Of a stretch of 64,000 nucleotides of DNA, positions 41,454 to 49,780 are shown piece after piece. Each line of letters begins with the position of its first letter. Positions within the stretch are counted from its first letter, which is position 1. The DNA comes from Faecalibacterium sp. UBA1762. Lineage in GTDB: Bacteria; Bacillota; Clostridia; Oscillospirales; Ruminococcaceae. The stretch lies in the NCBI GenBank assembly GCA_002314755.1, contig DCHC01000036.1:268-64267 (forward strand). Reading direction: 5' to 3'. The notes beneath the pieces are model-generated. The model had not been told where the DNA came from, ran no database searches, and saw nothing but the letters and a program-made list of their open reading frames with translations. Position numbers and translations under genes: made by a program.

Positions 41454-42929
41454 TTGAGTTTGCAAAGCTTTGGCTATTTTCTGTTTTTGTTTGTCACGGT
41501 AACGGTGTATCTTGTGTTGCCCAAAAGGCTGCAATGCATTTTTTTGCTTGCCGCCAGCTGGACATTTTACTTGATCGCGATCCCTACAATGTTCCCGGTG
41601 CTGCTGATTTTGACCCTTTTTACCTACGGGTGCGGGCGGGGTATGATGGGCAGATACCGCCGTTTTTTTGTGCGGCTGGGTGTGTTTGGCTCGGTTGCCG
41701 TCTTGTGCGTGTTTAAATATTTCAATTTCTTCCGCCAACTATTTCCATGGGGGGCGAAGCTACCGGTACTTGCCTGGCCATTGGGTTTAAGTTATTTTCT
41801 GTTTGAGGCAATTTCGTACCTGATCGATGTCTATCGGGAGAAGGTTCCAGTGGAACGGAATTTAATCCGGTACGCTCTGTTTATTTCCCTTTTTCTGACC
41901 GTCTCACAGGGCCCCATCTGTCGGGCAGGTCAGCTGTTGCCCCAATTTACGCAGGAACATCGCTTTGATGCCGGACGGATAGGCCGCAGTCTGCGGTTGT
42001 TTGCGTTCGGTCTGTTTAAAGCAGTGGCGGTTGCGGATGTGGTGGGCATTCTAGTCGATCAGGTGTTTACGGATTACACCGCCTTTGGCGGGTGGATGCT
42101 GATAGTCGGCTGTGTCGGGTATTCGCTGCAGCTGTACTTTAGCTTTTCCGGTTATTCCGAGATGGCTCGGGCAGGCGGCATGATGCTGGGTCTGGAGCTG
42201 CCGGAAAATTTTAAAACACCGTATTATTCCACCAGCTATTCTGAAATATGGGCCAGATGGCATATCAGCCTTTCCGGTTGGCTGCGGGATTATGTCTATA
42301 TCTCTCTGGGCGGCAACCGCAAGGGGAAAATCCGTAAGCAGCTGAACCTGTTTTTAACCTTCATCATCAGCGGGTTGTGGCATGGCAACACCCTGCCGTT
42401 TTTGTTCTGGGGCCTGCTGCAGGCAGTCTATCGGATGGGCGAGGAATTACTCCACCGTATTTTTGGTGCACCCAAGCCGGATATTCCGGCGGCGGTGGCT
42501 AAGTTCAAGCAGCTTGCTGTGTTCACCCTTTGGACTGGTGCATTTGTATTTTTCCGGATCGGTGCAGGACCCAATCACCAGCCGCTGACCTTGGGTGACG
42601 GCTTTTGCTATCTCTGGCGCTGCAGCCGCAATCTGTCCCTTGCCCGCTTTGGACAGGAGCTTTGGGCAACGGTCTATTCAGGCTTTTATGCCAACAGCAT
42701 AATGGTGGTGTTCTATCTTGCTTTTCTGGCGGCTGCGCTTGGGTTTATCTGGCATCTGGAGCATCGGCGCTACTATACTTACGGTAACGCGCCTGCTGAG
42801 CAGGTACTGGCGGCACAAAGACCTGTCTGGCTATATGATTTGCTACTTGTCATATTTATCTTAGTGGGTCTGATTATGCAAAACGGCGGTTTTGACAGCA
42901 CCAATTTCGGTTTGTATGCCGGCTTTTGA
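41454..42929 (+). CDS. MBOAT-family O-acyltransferase
   Basis: The 491-residue polytopic protein resembles AlgI/DltB/PatA: about 11 membrane segments, with ARWHISLSGWLRDYVYISLGGNRKG and the invariant His310 in SGLWHGNTLPFLFWG. It would move an activated acyl group across the membrane to a surface polymer. Translation starts at TTG 41454, with AAAGGAGGG ten bases upstream. The last 4 bases overlap the open frame in which the SGNH gene lies; the actual ATG of that gene is 32 bases later. Confidence 0.92.
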   Translation: MSLQSFGYFLFLFVTVTVYLVLPKRLQCIFLLAASWTFYLIAIPTMFPVLLILTLFTYGCGRGMMGRYRRFFVRLGVFGSVAVLCVFKYFNFFRQLFPWGAKLPVLAWPLGLSYFLFEAISYLIDVYREKVPVERNLIRYALFISLFLTVSQGPICRAGQLLPQFTQEHRFDAGRIGRSLRLFAFGLFKAVAVADVVGILVDQVFTDYTAFGGWMLIVGCVGYSLQLYFSFSGYSEMARAGGMMLGLELPENFKTPYYSTSYSEIWARWHISLSGWLRDYVYISLGGNRKGKIRKQLNLFLTFIISGLWHGNTLPFLFWGLLQAVYRMGEELLHRIFGAPKPDIPAAVAKFKQLAVFTLWTGAFVFFRIGAGPNHQPLTLGDGFCYLWRCSRNLSLARFGQELWATVYSGFYANSIMVVFYLAFLAAALGFIWHLEHRRYYTYGNAPAEQVLAAQRPVWLYDLLLVIFILVGLIMQNGGFDSTNFGLYAGF

Positions 42930-42961
42930 CCATACGGTTACACCGAAAGAAAGGGTTTTGG

Positions 42962-43909
42962 ATGAAACACATCATAAAAAGGCTTGCGCTTCTCATGATT
43001 CCGGTGTTGGCCTGGTTCACTTTTTTTGTCTGCTTTGAGCCCAACAACTATTTTGGCCTTCGGCAACAGACATCCTCTTCTCAACCGGTGGCACGTGTGC
43101 GCAGCTATGAAAAAAATCCCGGTACTCGACTGCTTTTGGGGGACAGCCGTCTTGCCCATATGGACGAAGCACTGATCGAACAGGTTTGCGGTGAGCAGTG
43201 GCAGAACCTTGCCTTTGGCGGTGCAAGCTTAAAAGAAGTGCTGGATCTGGCGGAGCATATACTGGATAGCGGAAATCCGGTGGACAGCATGACTGTGGAG
43301 TTAACCTTTTACAACCTGAATGCGGGTTATAATACCGACCGGTTTGCAGACTTGGAGAAGACACTGCAGAATCCGCTTGCCTACTGCTTTAACCTGGAAT
43401 ACAATATCAACGCCCTGACCGCCTGTAAGGATTGGTTGCTGCACACGCCGGATACTGCAGAGACCGGCACCTGGACGGAGCAGGATTATTATGACAGCGA
43501 GGGAAATCCCATTCCGGTGCATCGCCATTTATATGAATACATAGATAAAATTATGCCCAAGTGCGAGAGTTGGACAGTCAGCGATCAGCTGCAGCGAATA
43601 CCGGTACTTGCCGAGCGCTGCAGACAGCAGGGGATCCGTCTTGTTCTGGTCATGCCCCCTATGGCGCAGCTGGTGCGCACCCGGGTCTGTCAGCCCTGCG
43701 GTATTGAGGATGCCATGTTGGGGCAGGTGCTTCCCCAGCTGCAGATCTGGCAGCAGGAGTACGGCTATACGCTGCTGGATTATGAATGGTCCGGCAGCTG
43801 TATTACAGATGACGACACTCAGTTTTTTGACGGTTTTCATCTGGATGAGGTCACCGGCCTGCCCTTGTGGACACAGCAGCTGTTTACTGATATCTACAGT
43901 GGTTTTTAA
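42962..43909 (+). CDS. Membrane-anchored SGNH-type acyltransferase partner (DltD/AlgJ/AlgX-like)
   Basis: The product (315 residues from the ATG at 42962) starts with a signal anchor (KHIIKRLALLMIPVLAWFTFFVCF), so the bulk is outside the cell. The SGNH motif GDSR is at 60-63 and the catalytic DGFH dyad is at 290-293. Such proteins accompany MBOAT enzymes and complete acyl transfer onto cell-surface polymers, as with DltD for teichoic acids or AlgX/AlgJ for alginate. GAAAGGG precedes the ATG. It is third in the unit. Confidence 0.82.
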   Translation: MKHIIKRLALLMIPVLAWFTFFVCFEPNNYFGLRQQTSSSQPVARVRSYEKNPGTRLLLGDSRLAHMDEALIEQVCGEQWQNLAFGGASLKEVLDLAEHILDSGNPVDSMTVELTFYNLNAGYNTDRFADLEKTLQNPLAYCFNLEYNINALTACKDWLLHTPDTAETGTWTEQDYYDSEGNPIPVHRHLYEYIDKIMPKCESWTVSDQLQRIPVLAERCRQQGIRLVLVMPPMAQLVRTRVCQPCGIEDAMLGQVLPQLQIWQQEYGYTLLDYEWSGSCITDDDTQFFDGFHLDEVTGLPLWTQQLFTDIYSGF

Positions 43910-43944
43910 ATGCGCATAGGTGCGAACAGAAAGGAATTTGAAAG

Positions 43945-45270
43945 ATGGCCTTGGACTACCTGATTTTGTATGAGCATGTTGTGCGGGAGTATGACAGTAT
44001 CCTGCTGCTGAAGGCTGAGCTGGAAAAACGGGGATACACGGTGGAAATTCGCCAGCTGTTGGATCGTAAAAAGCTGAAATATTTTACCTGTAAAAAGCCT
44101 AAGGTTCTGGTGGCAAGCTGTATGTATGACAACGAGGGCATCAACAGCCATGTGTACAATAATGTCGGCCGATGCCAAAAGGTGGTCAACCTGCACTGGG
44201 AACAGATGCTCAGTGATACGCAGGAGGAGGAACCCTGGTTTAACTTTAACGGCAATGCCAAAAAGTGCATTCAGACCTGCTGGGGAGAAAAGACCCGTCA
44301 GCGGCTGATCGCGCACGGTGTACCGGAAAAGAATGCGGTGGTGACCGGCGCCGTGATGATGGATTTTCTGCGGCCTCAGTTTGAAGGCTTTTACAAAACC
44401 AAGCAGGAGCTGTGCAGTCAGTTCGGACTGGACCCGAATAAAAAACTGATGCTTTATATCTCCAGCTTCGGTTATGCCAGTATGACGGACGCCGAGGTCC
44501 GGGAGCTTTCTCAGATGGCAGGAACGGATTTTACCGCTTTTGCTGCCACCAATCGGCGCAGCATGACCGCCACGCTGGAATGGTTTGAGCGATACCTTGC
44601 TGACCACCCAGAGGCGGAGCTGGTCTACCGCAGACACCCCAGCGAGTGGAACTGTCCGGCACTGCTGGAGCTGGCAAAAAGACGCCCCAATTTCCACATC
44701 ATTTTTGAGTATAGCGTCAAACAATGGATCGTGGCGGCAGACGCCATCGGCATCTGGATGAGTACCGCCATTGCGGAGGTGTATTTTGCCCACAAGAGCT
44801 GTATGATCCTGCGGCCAAGCCCCATCGAGCATGAATTTGACCCGGTAATTTATAAAGATGGCAGCTATATGACCGATTATGATAGCTTTGCCGCGGCTGC
44901 GAATGACGCACTTACCCGGGGTGAGCAAGCGCCGTTCCCCCTGGCGAAGGAAATGATAGAGGGCTACTTTGATGCCTCTGATACCCCTGCCTATCTGCGC
45001 ATGGCGGATCTGTTGGAGCAGGTTTTGCGGGAGGAACCCCGGGATCTGCCTTTTAGTGAAGGCTACAAGCCCCATTTTAACCTGCTGAAATTTTTTGCAT
45101 TGGCAGGGGTACATATTCTTTTTGCGCTCAGGCAGGACCCGAAAAAGCTAAAGAAGATTGCCCCACGGTTTGCGGATTTTGCCGGCCGCATCTACGGCTA
45201 TGTGGCCAAGGCCTATGTCACCCCCTCTCAGCAGGCGGAATGGTTTGCAAATATTAAAAAGTATGTCTGA
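43945..45270 (+). CDS. GT-B-like surface carbohydrate biosynthesis protein
   Basis: The 441-residue protein has a Rossmann-like N-terminal half and a UDP/CDP-glycan-type C-terminal half. The pattern ELVYRRHPSEW near 230 and the segment from about 265 (SVKQWIVAADAIGIWMSTAIAEVYFAHKSCMILRPSP) are those of teichoic/capsule-type GT-B or glycerophosphotransferase-like proteins. It is cytosolic or membrane-peripheral. GAAAGGAA precedes the ATG. It closes the FkbH-MBOAT-SGNH unit, suggesting it builds or modifies the acceptor polymer. Donor sugar unknown. Confidence 0.7.
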   Translation: MALDYLILYEHVVREYDSILLLKAELEKRGYTVEIRQLLDRKKLKYFTCKKPKVLVASCMYDNEGINSHVYNNVGRCQKVVNLHWEQMLSDTQEEEPWFNFNGNAKKCIQTCWGEKTRQRLIAHGVPEKNAVVTGAVMMDFLRPQFEGFYKTKQELCSQFGLDPNKKLMLYISSFGYASMTDAEVRELSQMAGTDFTAFAATNRRSMTATLEWFERYLADHPEAELVYRRHPSEWNCPALLELAKRRPNFHIIFEYSVKQWIVAADAIGIWMSTAIAEVYFAHKSCMILRPSPIEHEFDPVIYKDGSYMTDYDSFAAAANDALTRGEQAPFPLAKEMIEGYFDASDTPAYLRMADLLEQVLREEPRDLPFSEGYKPHFNLLKFFALAGVHILFALRQDPKKLKKIAPRFADFAGRIYGYVAKAYVTPSQQAEWFANIKKYV

Positions 45271-45402
45271 ACCGCCCGATTATCAGTACACAAATCCGGG
45301 AAATTGCTATAAACCGATTGATAATCCGTTTTAAGGTATATGAAATCTGTTATCATAAAAACACGGAAAGCGAAAGAATACACATATTTTGCAAAAAGGA
45401 AC

Positions 45403-45431
45403 TTGCATTTTTGACCAAAGTAGTGTATAGT
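45403..45431 (+). promoter_or_regulatory. Promoter of recA
   Basis: TTGCAT (45403-45408) and TATAGT (45426-45431) are 17 bases apart. I see no clear Gram-positive LexA box (GAACnnnnGTTC) next to it, so DNA-damage induction is not evident from this sequence. Confidence 0.7.
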
Positions 45432-45482
45432 AACAACAGAAAGTAGTAATTTGTAAAAAGCTTGTATAGGAGGAAAAAGACT

Positions 45483-46643
45483 ATGGCAGAAGCGAAAGCC
45501 GCAAAGGCAGCATTGAGCGCAGAGAACGCCAAAAAGAAGGATGCACTGGAAACCGCTATCGCCCAGATTGAAAAGACCTACGGCAAGGGCGCGGTTATGA
45601 AGCTGGGGCAGAATACCACCATGCAGGTGGAGACCATTTCTACCGGCAGCCTTTCACTGGATATTGCTTTGGGTGTGGGCGGTTTGCCCCGTGGCCGCGT
45701 GATAGAGATCTACGGGCCGGAATCCTCCGGCAAGACCACTCTTGCACTGCACGCAGTTGCAGAGGCACAGAAAAAAGGCGGCGAGGCTGCGTTTATTGAT
45801 GTGGAGCATGCACTGGACCCGGTTTATGCCGCCGCACTGGGCGTAGATATTGACAGTCTTCTGGTTGCGCAGCCGGATAACGGTGAGCAGGCACTGGAAA
45901 TTGCCGAGGCATTGGTGCGCTCCGGTGCGATCGATATCATCGTTATCGACTCGGTCGCCGCTATGGTGCCCAAGGCGGAGATTGAAGGGGAGATGGGCGA
46001 CAGCCATGTGGGTTTGCAGGCACGGCTGATGAGCCAGGCTTTGCGCAAGCTGACCGGCATTATCGGAAAGACCAACACCATCTGTATCTTTATCAACCAG
46101 CTGCGTCAGAAGGTTGGCGTCATTTACGGCAGCCCCGAGGTCACTGCCGGCGGTATGGCACTGAAATACTATGCCAGTGTGCGCATTGATGTCCGCCGGG
46201 TCGAAGCCTTGAAGGAGGGCGGTAATGTCATAGGTAACCACACCCGCGCCAAGGTCGTCAAAAACAAGGTGGCGCCGCCCTTCCGTGAGGGAGAGTTTGA
46301 TATTATGTTCGGCGAGGGCATTTCCAAGGCGGGCGAGCTGGTGGATTTGGCGGTCAAGCTGGATATTATCAAGAAAAGCGGTTCCTGGTTCAGCTATAAC
46401 GAGGAGCGCATTGGCCAGGGCCGGGATAATACCAAAAAATATCTGTTGGATAACCCGGCTGTGATGGGAGAAATAGAGACTCTGGTCCGTGCCAATGCAG
46501 ATAAGCTGATCGGACGCAAGCCCACAGCCAAAACCGATTTTGCCGCGGCACCCATCGGCGAGCCGGTAGACAATGCAGATCCGGCAGTGTTACCCATGAG
46601 CCGTACCAAGAGCCTGGATATCGATATTGCTGTCGAAGAATAA
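45483..46643 (+). CDS. recA: Recombinase RecA
   Basis: The product (386 residues from the ATG at 45483, with AGGAGG upstream) has the Walker A GPESSGKT at 78-85, the IIVIDSVAAM Walker B, L1 EGEMGDSHVGLQARLMSQALRKLTG, and FINQLRQKVGVIYGSPEVTAGGMALKYY spanning L2. It polymerises on single-stranded DNA for homologous recombination and stimulates LexA cleavage. An upstream in-frame codon at 45462 is less plausible. recX follows after 20 bases. Confidence 0.99.
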   Translation: MAEAKAAKAALSAENAKKKDALETAIAQIEKTYGKGAVMKLGQNTTMQVETISTGSLSLDIALGVGGLPRGRVIEIYGPESSGKTTLALHAVAEAQKKGGEAAFIDVEHALDPVYAAALGVDIDSLLVAQPDNGEQALEIAEALVRSGAIDIIVIDSVAAMVPKAEIEGEMGDSHVGLQARLMSQALRKLTGIIGKTNTICIFINQLRQKVGVIYGSPEVTAGGMALKYYASVRIDVRRVEALKEGGNVIGNHTRAKVVKNKVAPPFREGEFDIMFGEGISKAGELVDLAVKLDIIKKSGSWFSYNEERIGQGRDNTKKYLLDNPAVMGEIETLVRANADKLIGRKPTAKTDFAAAPIGEPVDNADPAVLPMSRTKSLDIDIAVEE

Positions 46644-46663
46644 GATCGGAAATTTCGTAGCAG

Positions 46664-47371
46664 ATGAATCACTTTTCATATGATTGCGGTGTGCGGCAGG
46701 GTGAGACTGCCGCACTGCCCGGGCAGGATATTACCCTGTCGGATATACGCCCCACGAAAAAAGGCAGGCTTGCCCTGTTTTACAGGTGGGAAGAGGAGGA
46801 GCAGTTCCTTTTCAGCATTGATGAAGAGACGGCTGCCCTGCAGCATGTCAAAGTCGGCATGATCCTTTCGGCGAAGCAGGTGGCCCAGCTACAGCAGTTC
46901 AGCGATCTGCGTCGGGCAAAGGACAGAGCGCTGCAGCTGCTTAGCCAGCGCGATCACGCGGCATGCCAGCTTTACAGTAAGCTGTGCCGCAGCTTTGATG
47001 AGCAGACCGCGGCTGCGGCAGTGGCGCAGATGCTGCGGTTGGGGCTGGTAGATGACGCCGCCTTTGCTGAAAAGCGGGTGCAATATCTTGCGGCAAAAGG
47101 GAAAAGCCGGGCGCAGATCCGGCAGGATCTGACAGCCATGGGCATTGACCGACAGCTGCAGCAGCAAGCGATGGACCGGATGCCGGATGACGAGGCAGAA
47201 ACGGTGGCGCATGTGATCAAGACACACTACCGCACTAAGCTTTGCGCCGGCAAGCGGGACGCTGTTTTTGCGGCACTGCTGCGGCGGGGTTTTTCCGGCT
47301 CGGCAGTGCGCAGAGCGCTGGAGCAGTATGCGCAACTTGAGTTGCCCGAAACAGAATATGATCAGGATTGA
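46664..47371 (+). CDS. recX: Regulatory protein RecX
   Basis: The 235-residue protein has the three-helix repeats of RecX from about residue 80 (RAKDRALQLLSQRDHAACQLYSKL, MLRLGLVDDAAFAEKRVQYL, DKxxR-like SRAQIRQDLTAMGI). RecX inhibits or disassembles RecA filaments. The N-terminal 75 residues form the beta-type extension seen in Gram-positive RecX. It follows recA, the conserved arrangement. A terminator begins at the stop codon. Confidence 0.92.
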   Translation: MNHFSYDCGVRQGETAALPGQDITLSDIRPTKKGRLALFYRWEEEEQFLFSIDEETAALQHVKVGMILSAKQVAQLQQFSDLRRAKDRALQLLSQRDHAACQLYSKLCRSFDEQTAAAAVAQMLRLGLVDDAAFAEKRVQYLAAKGKSRAQIRQDLTAMGIDRQLQQQAMDRMPDDEAETVAHVIKTHYRTKLCAGKRDAVFAALLRRGFSGSAVRRALEQYAQLELPETEYDQD

Positions 47372-47402
47372 AGCCGCAAATTTTCGTTTTTGCGGCTTTT
47401 CT
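47371..47402 (+). terminator. Terminator of recA-recX
   Basis: AGCCGCAAA (47372-47380) pairs with TTTGCGGCT (47389-47397) and is followed by TTTTCTCTT. Confidence 0.85.
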
Positions 47403-47435
47403 CTTATCCGATGGATCATGCCGGACAAATTTCAC

Positions 47436-47464
47436 TTGAAAAGTTGGGGCGCAGACTCTATACT
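47436..47464 (+). promoter_or_regulatory. Promoter of rimO
   Basis: TTGAAA (47436-47441) and TATACT (47459-47464) are 17 bases apart, 48 bases before the rimO start. Confidence 0.7.
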
Positions 47465-47511
47465 ATATAAGACACGGAAAAAAGCAACGGCGGAAAAGCT
47501 TCCGGAAAGGG

Positions 47512-48843
47512 ATGAATAACGTGAAGATAGCAGTGATCAGCTTAGGCTGTCCTAAAAATCAAGTGGATGCGGATGTCTTTTGTCACGCATTACTCAGCCG
47601 CGGTCATGAAAGCACAGGGGATCTGTCTTTGGCGGATGTGATTTTGGTCAACACCTGCGGCTTTATTGAAAGTGCAAAGGCGGAAAGCATAGAGGCAATC
47701 TTGACCGCCTGTGCCGAAAAGCAAACGCATTCGGTCAAGGTGATTGTCACAGGCTGTCTGGCAGAACGCTACCGGGAACAGCTTGCCGAAGAAATACCAG
47801 AGGTGGATGCCGTGGTGGGCATTGGCAGCAATGAGCAGTTGGCGGATATTGTTGAGGCCGCTTATGCGGGTAAACCGCAGCAGCAGTGCTACGGCGAAAA
47901 AACGGCGCTGCCGTTGGGGGGAAAACGGATCATCAGCACTCCCGGCCACTACGCTTATCTGAAAATCAGCGAGGGCTGCAACAACCGGTGCCATTACTGT
48001 GCCATTCCGCTTATCCGGGGCAAGCTGCGCTCCCGTGATATGGAGGATATTCTGCAGGAGGCACGGTGGATGGCCTCTGAGGGCGTGCAGGAGATTATCC
48101 TGGTGGCACAGGATGTCACTGCCTATGGGGATGACACCGGTGAAAATCAGGCTGCCCGGCTTCTGCGCCGATTGAATGAGGTGGAGGGCATCCGGTGGAT
48201 CCGGCTGTTGTACGCCTATCCGGAGCGTATCACCGATGATTTCATTGCTGCGATGGCAGAAAGCAAAAAGGTGCTGCACTATCTGGATATGCCGATCCAG
48301 CATATCAATAGCCGGGTGCTGCAAAGTATGAACCGGCGCGGGGATCGCTCTACCATAGAAAACGCTGTGCGCCGCTTGCGTGCCGCCATGCCGGATATCA
48401 CCCTGCGAACCACATTGCTGGTGGGTTACCCCGGCGAGACCGAGGCGGAATTTGAGGAGTTGTGCGATTTTGTGCAGCAGGGCCTGTTTGACCGTTTGGG
48501 CTGCTTTGCCTTTTCTGCGGAGGAGGATACGGTAGCCGCCACTATGTCAGGTCAGATTCCGGAGGAGGTACGTACTGCCCGGGCAGATACCGTTATGCAG
48601 CTGCAGACCGAGATCATGGCGCAAAAACAGGCTGCGAAGGTAGGCAGTCTGCAGACTGTCATCTGTGACGATTATGACCCGGAGGAGGACGTTTTTCTTT
48701 GCCGTACCGTCTCTGACGCGCCGGATATTGACGCTATCTGCTATGTGAAAAGCGAAAAAACGCTGGAACAGGGCGGCTTTTACTCCGTGCGCATCACCGA
48801 AAGCGATGTGTATGACCTGACTGCAGAGCTTTGCGAGAGTTAA
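47512..48843 (+). CDS. rimO: Ribosomal protein S12 methylthiotransferase RimO
   Basis: The 443-residue radical SAM enzyme adds a methylthio group to the Asp of S12. It has the UPF0004 domain with Cys13, NTCGF and TGCLAER Cys residues for the second iron-sulfur cluster, the radical SAM triad Cys156, Cys160, Cys163 (CNNRCHYC) and a C-terminal TRAM domain from about 375. The KISEGCNNRCHYCAIPLIRG pattern separates RimO from MiaB. GAAAGGGATG lies upstream. Confidence 0.95.
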   Translation: MNNVKIAVISLGCPKNQVDADVFCHALLSRGHESTGDLSLADVILVNTCGFIESAKAESIEAILTACAEKQTHSVKVIVTGCLAERYREQLAEEIPEVDAVVGIGSNEQLADIVEAAYAGKPQQQCYGEKTALPLGGKRIISTPGHYAYLKISEGCNNRCHYCAIPLIRGKLRSRDMEDILQEARWMASEGVQEIILVAQDVTAYGDDTGENQAARLLRRLNEVEGIRWIRLLYAYPERITDDFIAAMAESKKVLHYLDMPIQHINSRVLQSMNRRGDRSTIENAVRRLRAAMPDITLRTTLLVGYPGETEAEFEELCDFVQQGLFDRLGCFAFSAEEDTVAATMSGQIPEEVRTARADTVMQLQTEIMAQKQAAKVGSLQTVICDDYDPEEDVFLCRTVSDAPDIDAICYVKSEKTLEQGGFYSVRITESDVYDLTAELCES

Positions 48844-48915
48844 TTTTTATCCGCAGACAGGTATCTTTTGCAGTAAAATATGTATATAGTGGAATGTTTG
48901 GAAAGGACCTTAGCT

Positions 48916-49482
48916 ATGATGAATTTACCCAATAAGTTGACCTTAGTCCGTATTATTTTGGTTCCGTTTTTTATGCTATTTGCAGCTCTCGGTGCAAAAA
49001 ACCAAAGCCCTGTGCTTTACACTGTGGCCGCGGTTCTGTTTGCACTGGCCTGTATTACCGACTATCTGGACGGACACCTGGCCCGCAAGCATCACCTGGT
49101 GACCGATTTCGGTAAATTTGCCGATCCGCTGGCAGATAAAATGCTAACCACCGCCGCGTTTTTATATATGCTGGCAGACGGTGTGTGCAGCCCGGTCGTT
49201 CTTGCTATAGTGCTTTTTCGGGAGTTTGCCGTTGCCGGTGTGCGGATGATTGCCGCCTCTTCCGGCAAGGTGATTGCCGCCAATATGTGGGGTAAGGTAA
49301 AGACCACCGTGCAGATGCTGACCATTCTGTTTTACTTTTTTGCCAGGGCCCTGTGCGGTTTGCAAGCCGGCTGGATTGATACGGTCTCCGTTTTACTATG
49401 TTGGGCAGTCGCCGCTTTGACGCTACTTTCCGGTGTGATCTACCTTTGGCAAAACCGCAGTTGCTTTTCACAGACAAAGTAA
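48916..49482 (+). CDS. pgsA: CDP-diacylglycerol-glycerol-3-phosphate 3-phosphatidyltransferase
   Basis: The product (188 residues from the ATG at 48916, with GAAAGGACC upstream) begins MMNLPNKLTLVRIILVPFFMLF. The CDP-alcohol phosphotransferase motif D-x2-DG-x2-AR-x8-G-x3-D-x3-D is complete in DYLDGHLARKHHLVTDFGKFADPLADK near 52-78. Five membrane segments are visible. It makes phosphatidylglycerol phosphate. Order rimO-pgsA is common in Firmicutes, probably one transcript. Confidence 0.96.
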   Translation: MMNLPNKLTLVRIILVPFFMLFAALGAKNQSPVLYTVAAVLFALACITDYLDGHLARKHHLVTDFGKFADPLADKMLTTAAFLYMLADGVCSPVVLAIVLFREFAVAGVRMIAASSGKVIAANMWGKVKTTVQMLTILFYFFARALCGLQAGWIDTVSVLLCWAVAALTLLSGVIYLWQNRSCFSQTK

Positions 49483-49547
49483 GGTAGATCACAATTTCGG
49501 CATATTGCATAAAAGATAATTAGAGAATCTGTACAAATAATACAAGT

Positions 49548-49572
49548 GGTTACAAGATTGTAACCTTTTTGG
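49548..49572 (+). promoter_or_regulatory. Palindrome, terminator or operator before the ABC importer
   Basis: GGTTACAAGATTGTAACC (49548-49565) is a perfect 18-bp palindrome followed by TTTTTGG. As RNA it gives a 6-bp stem with a T5 tract, which suits a weak terminator for pgsA. As DNA it could be an operator about 30 bases upstream of the -35 at 49595. Confidence 0.5.
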
Positions 49573-49594
49573 AGCAAAAAGTTTTAAAAAACCC

Positions 49595-49623
49595 TTGTAA
49601 GCAAAAAAAATATATGCTAAAAT
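49595..49623 (+). promoter_or_regulatory. Promoter of the ABC importer operon
   Basis: TTGTAA (49595-49600) and TAAAAT (49618-49623) are 17 bases apart. The leader of about 150 bases before the solute-binding gene has no recognised riboswitch. Confidence 0.65.
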
Positions 49624-49780
49624 TGTCCCAACGAAACAGAAAACGCTGTTTGCGGTGTTTTTGCGTTGTGGAGTTCGCCGGGCGAACGGCGAAACGGTAT
49701 CGGTGTTAGCAGATCAAATCCGATCTGAAAACATAAAAAAAGCAGTACAAACTGCAAAAATAAAGAAGGAGTATTTCACC

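Noticed and set aside
45278..45326. Inverted repeat GATTATCA...TGATAATC upstream of recA
   Set aside because: Only 8 bp with a 33-base gap and AT-rich; too weak to call a Fur-like site or a terminator.
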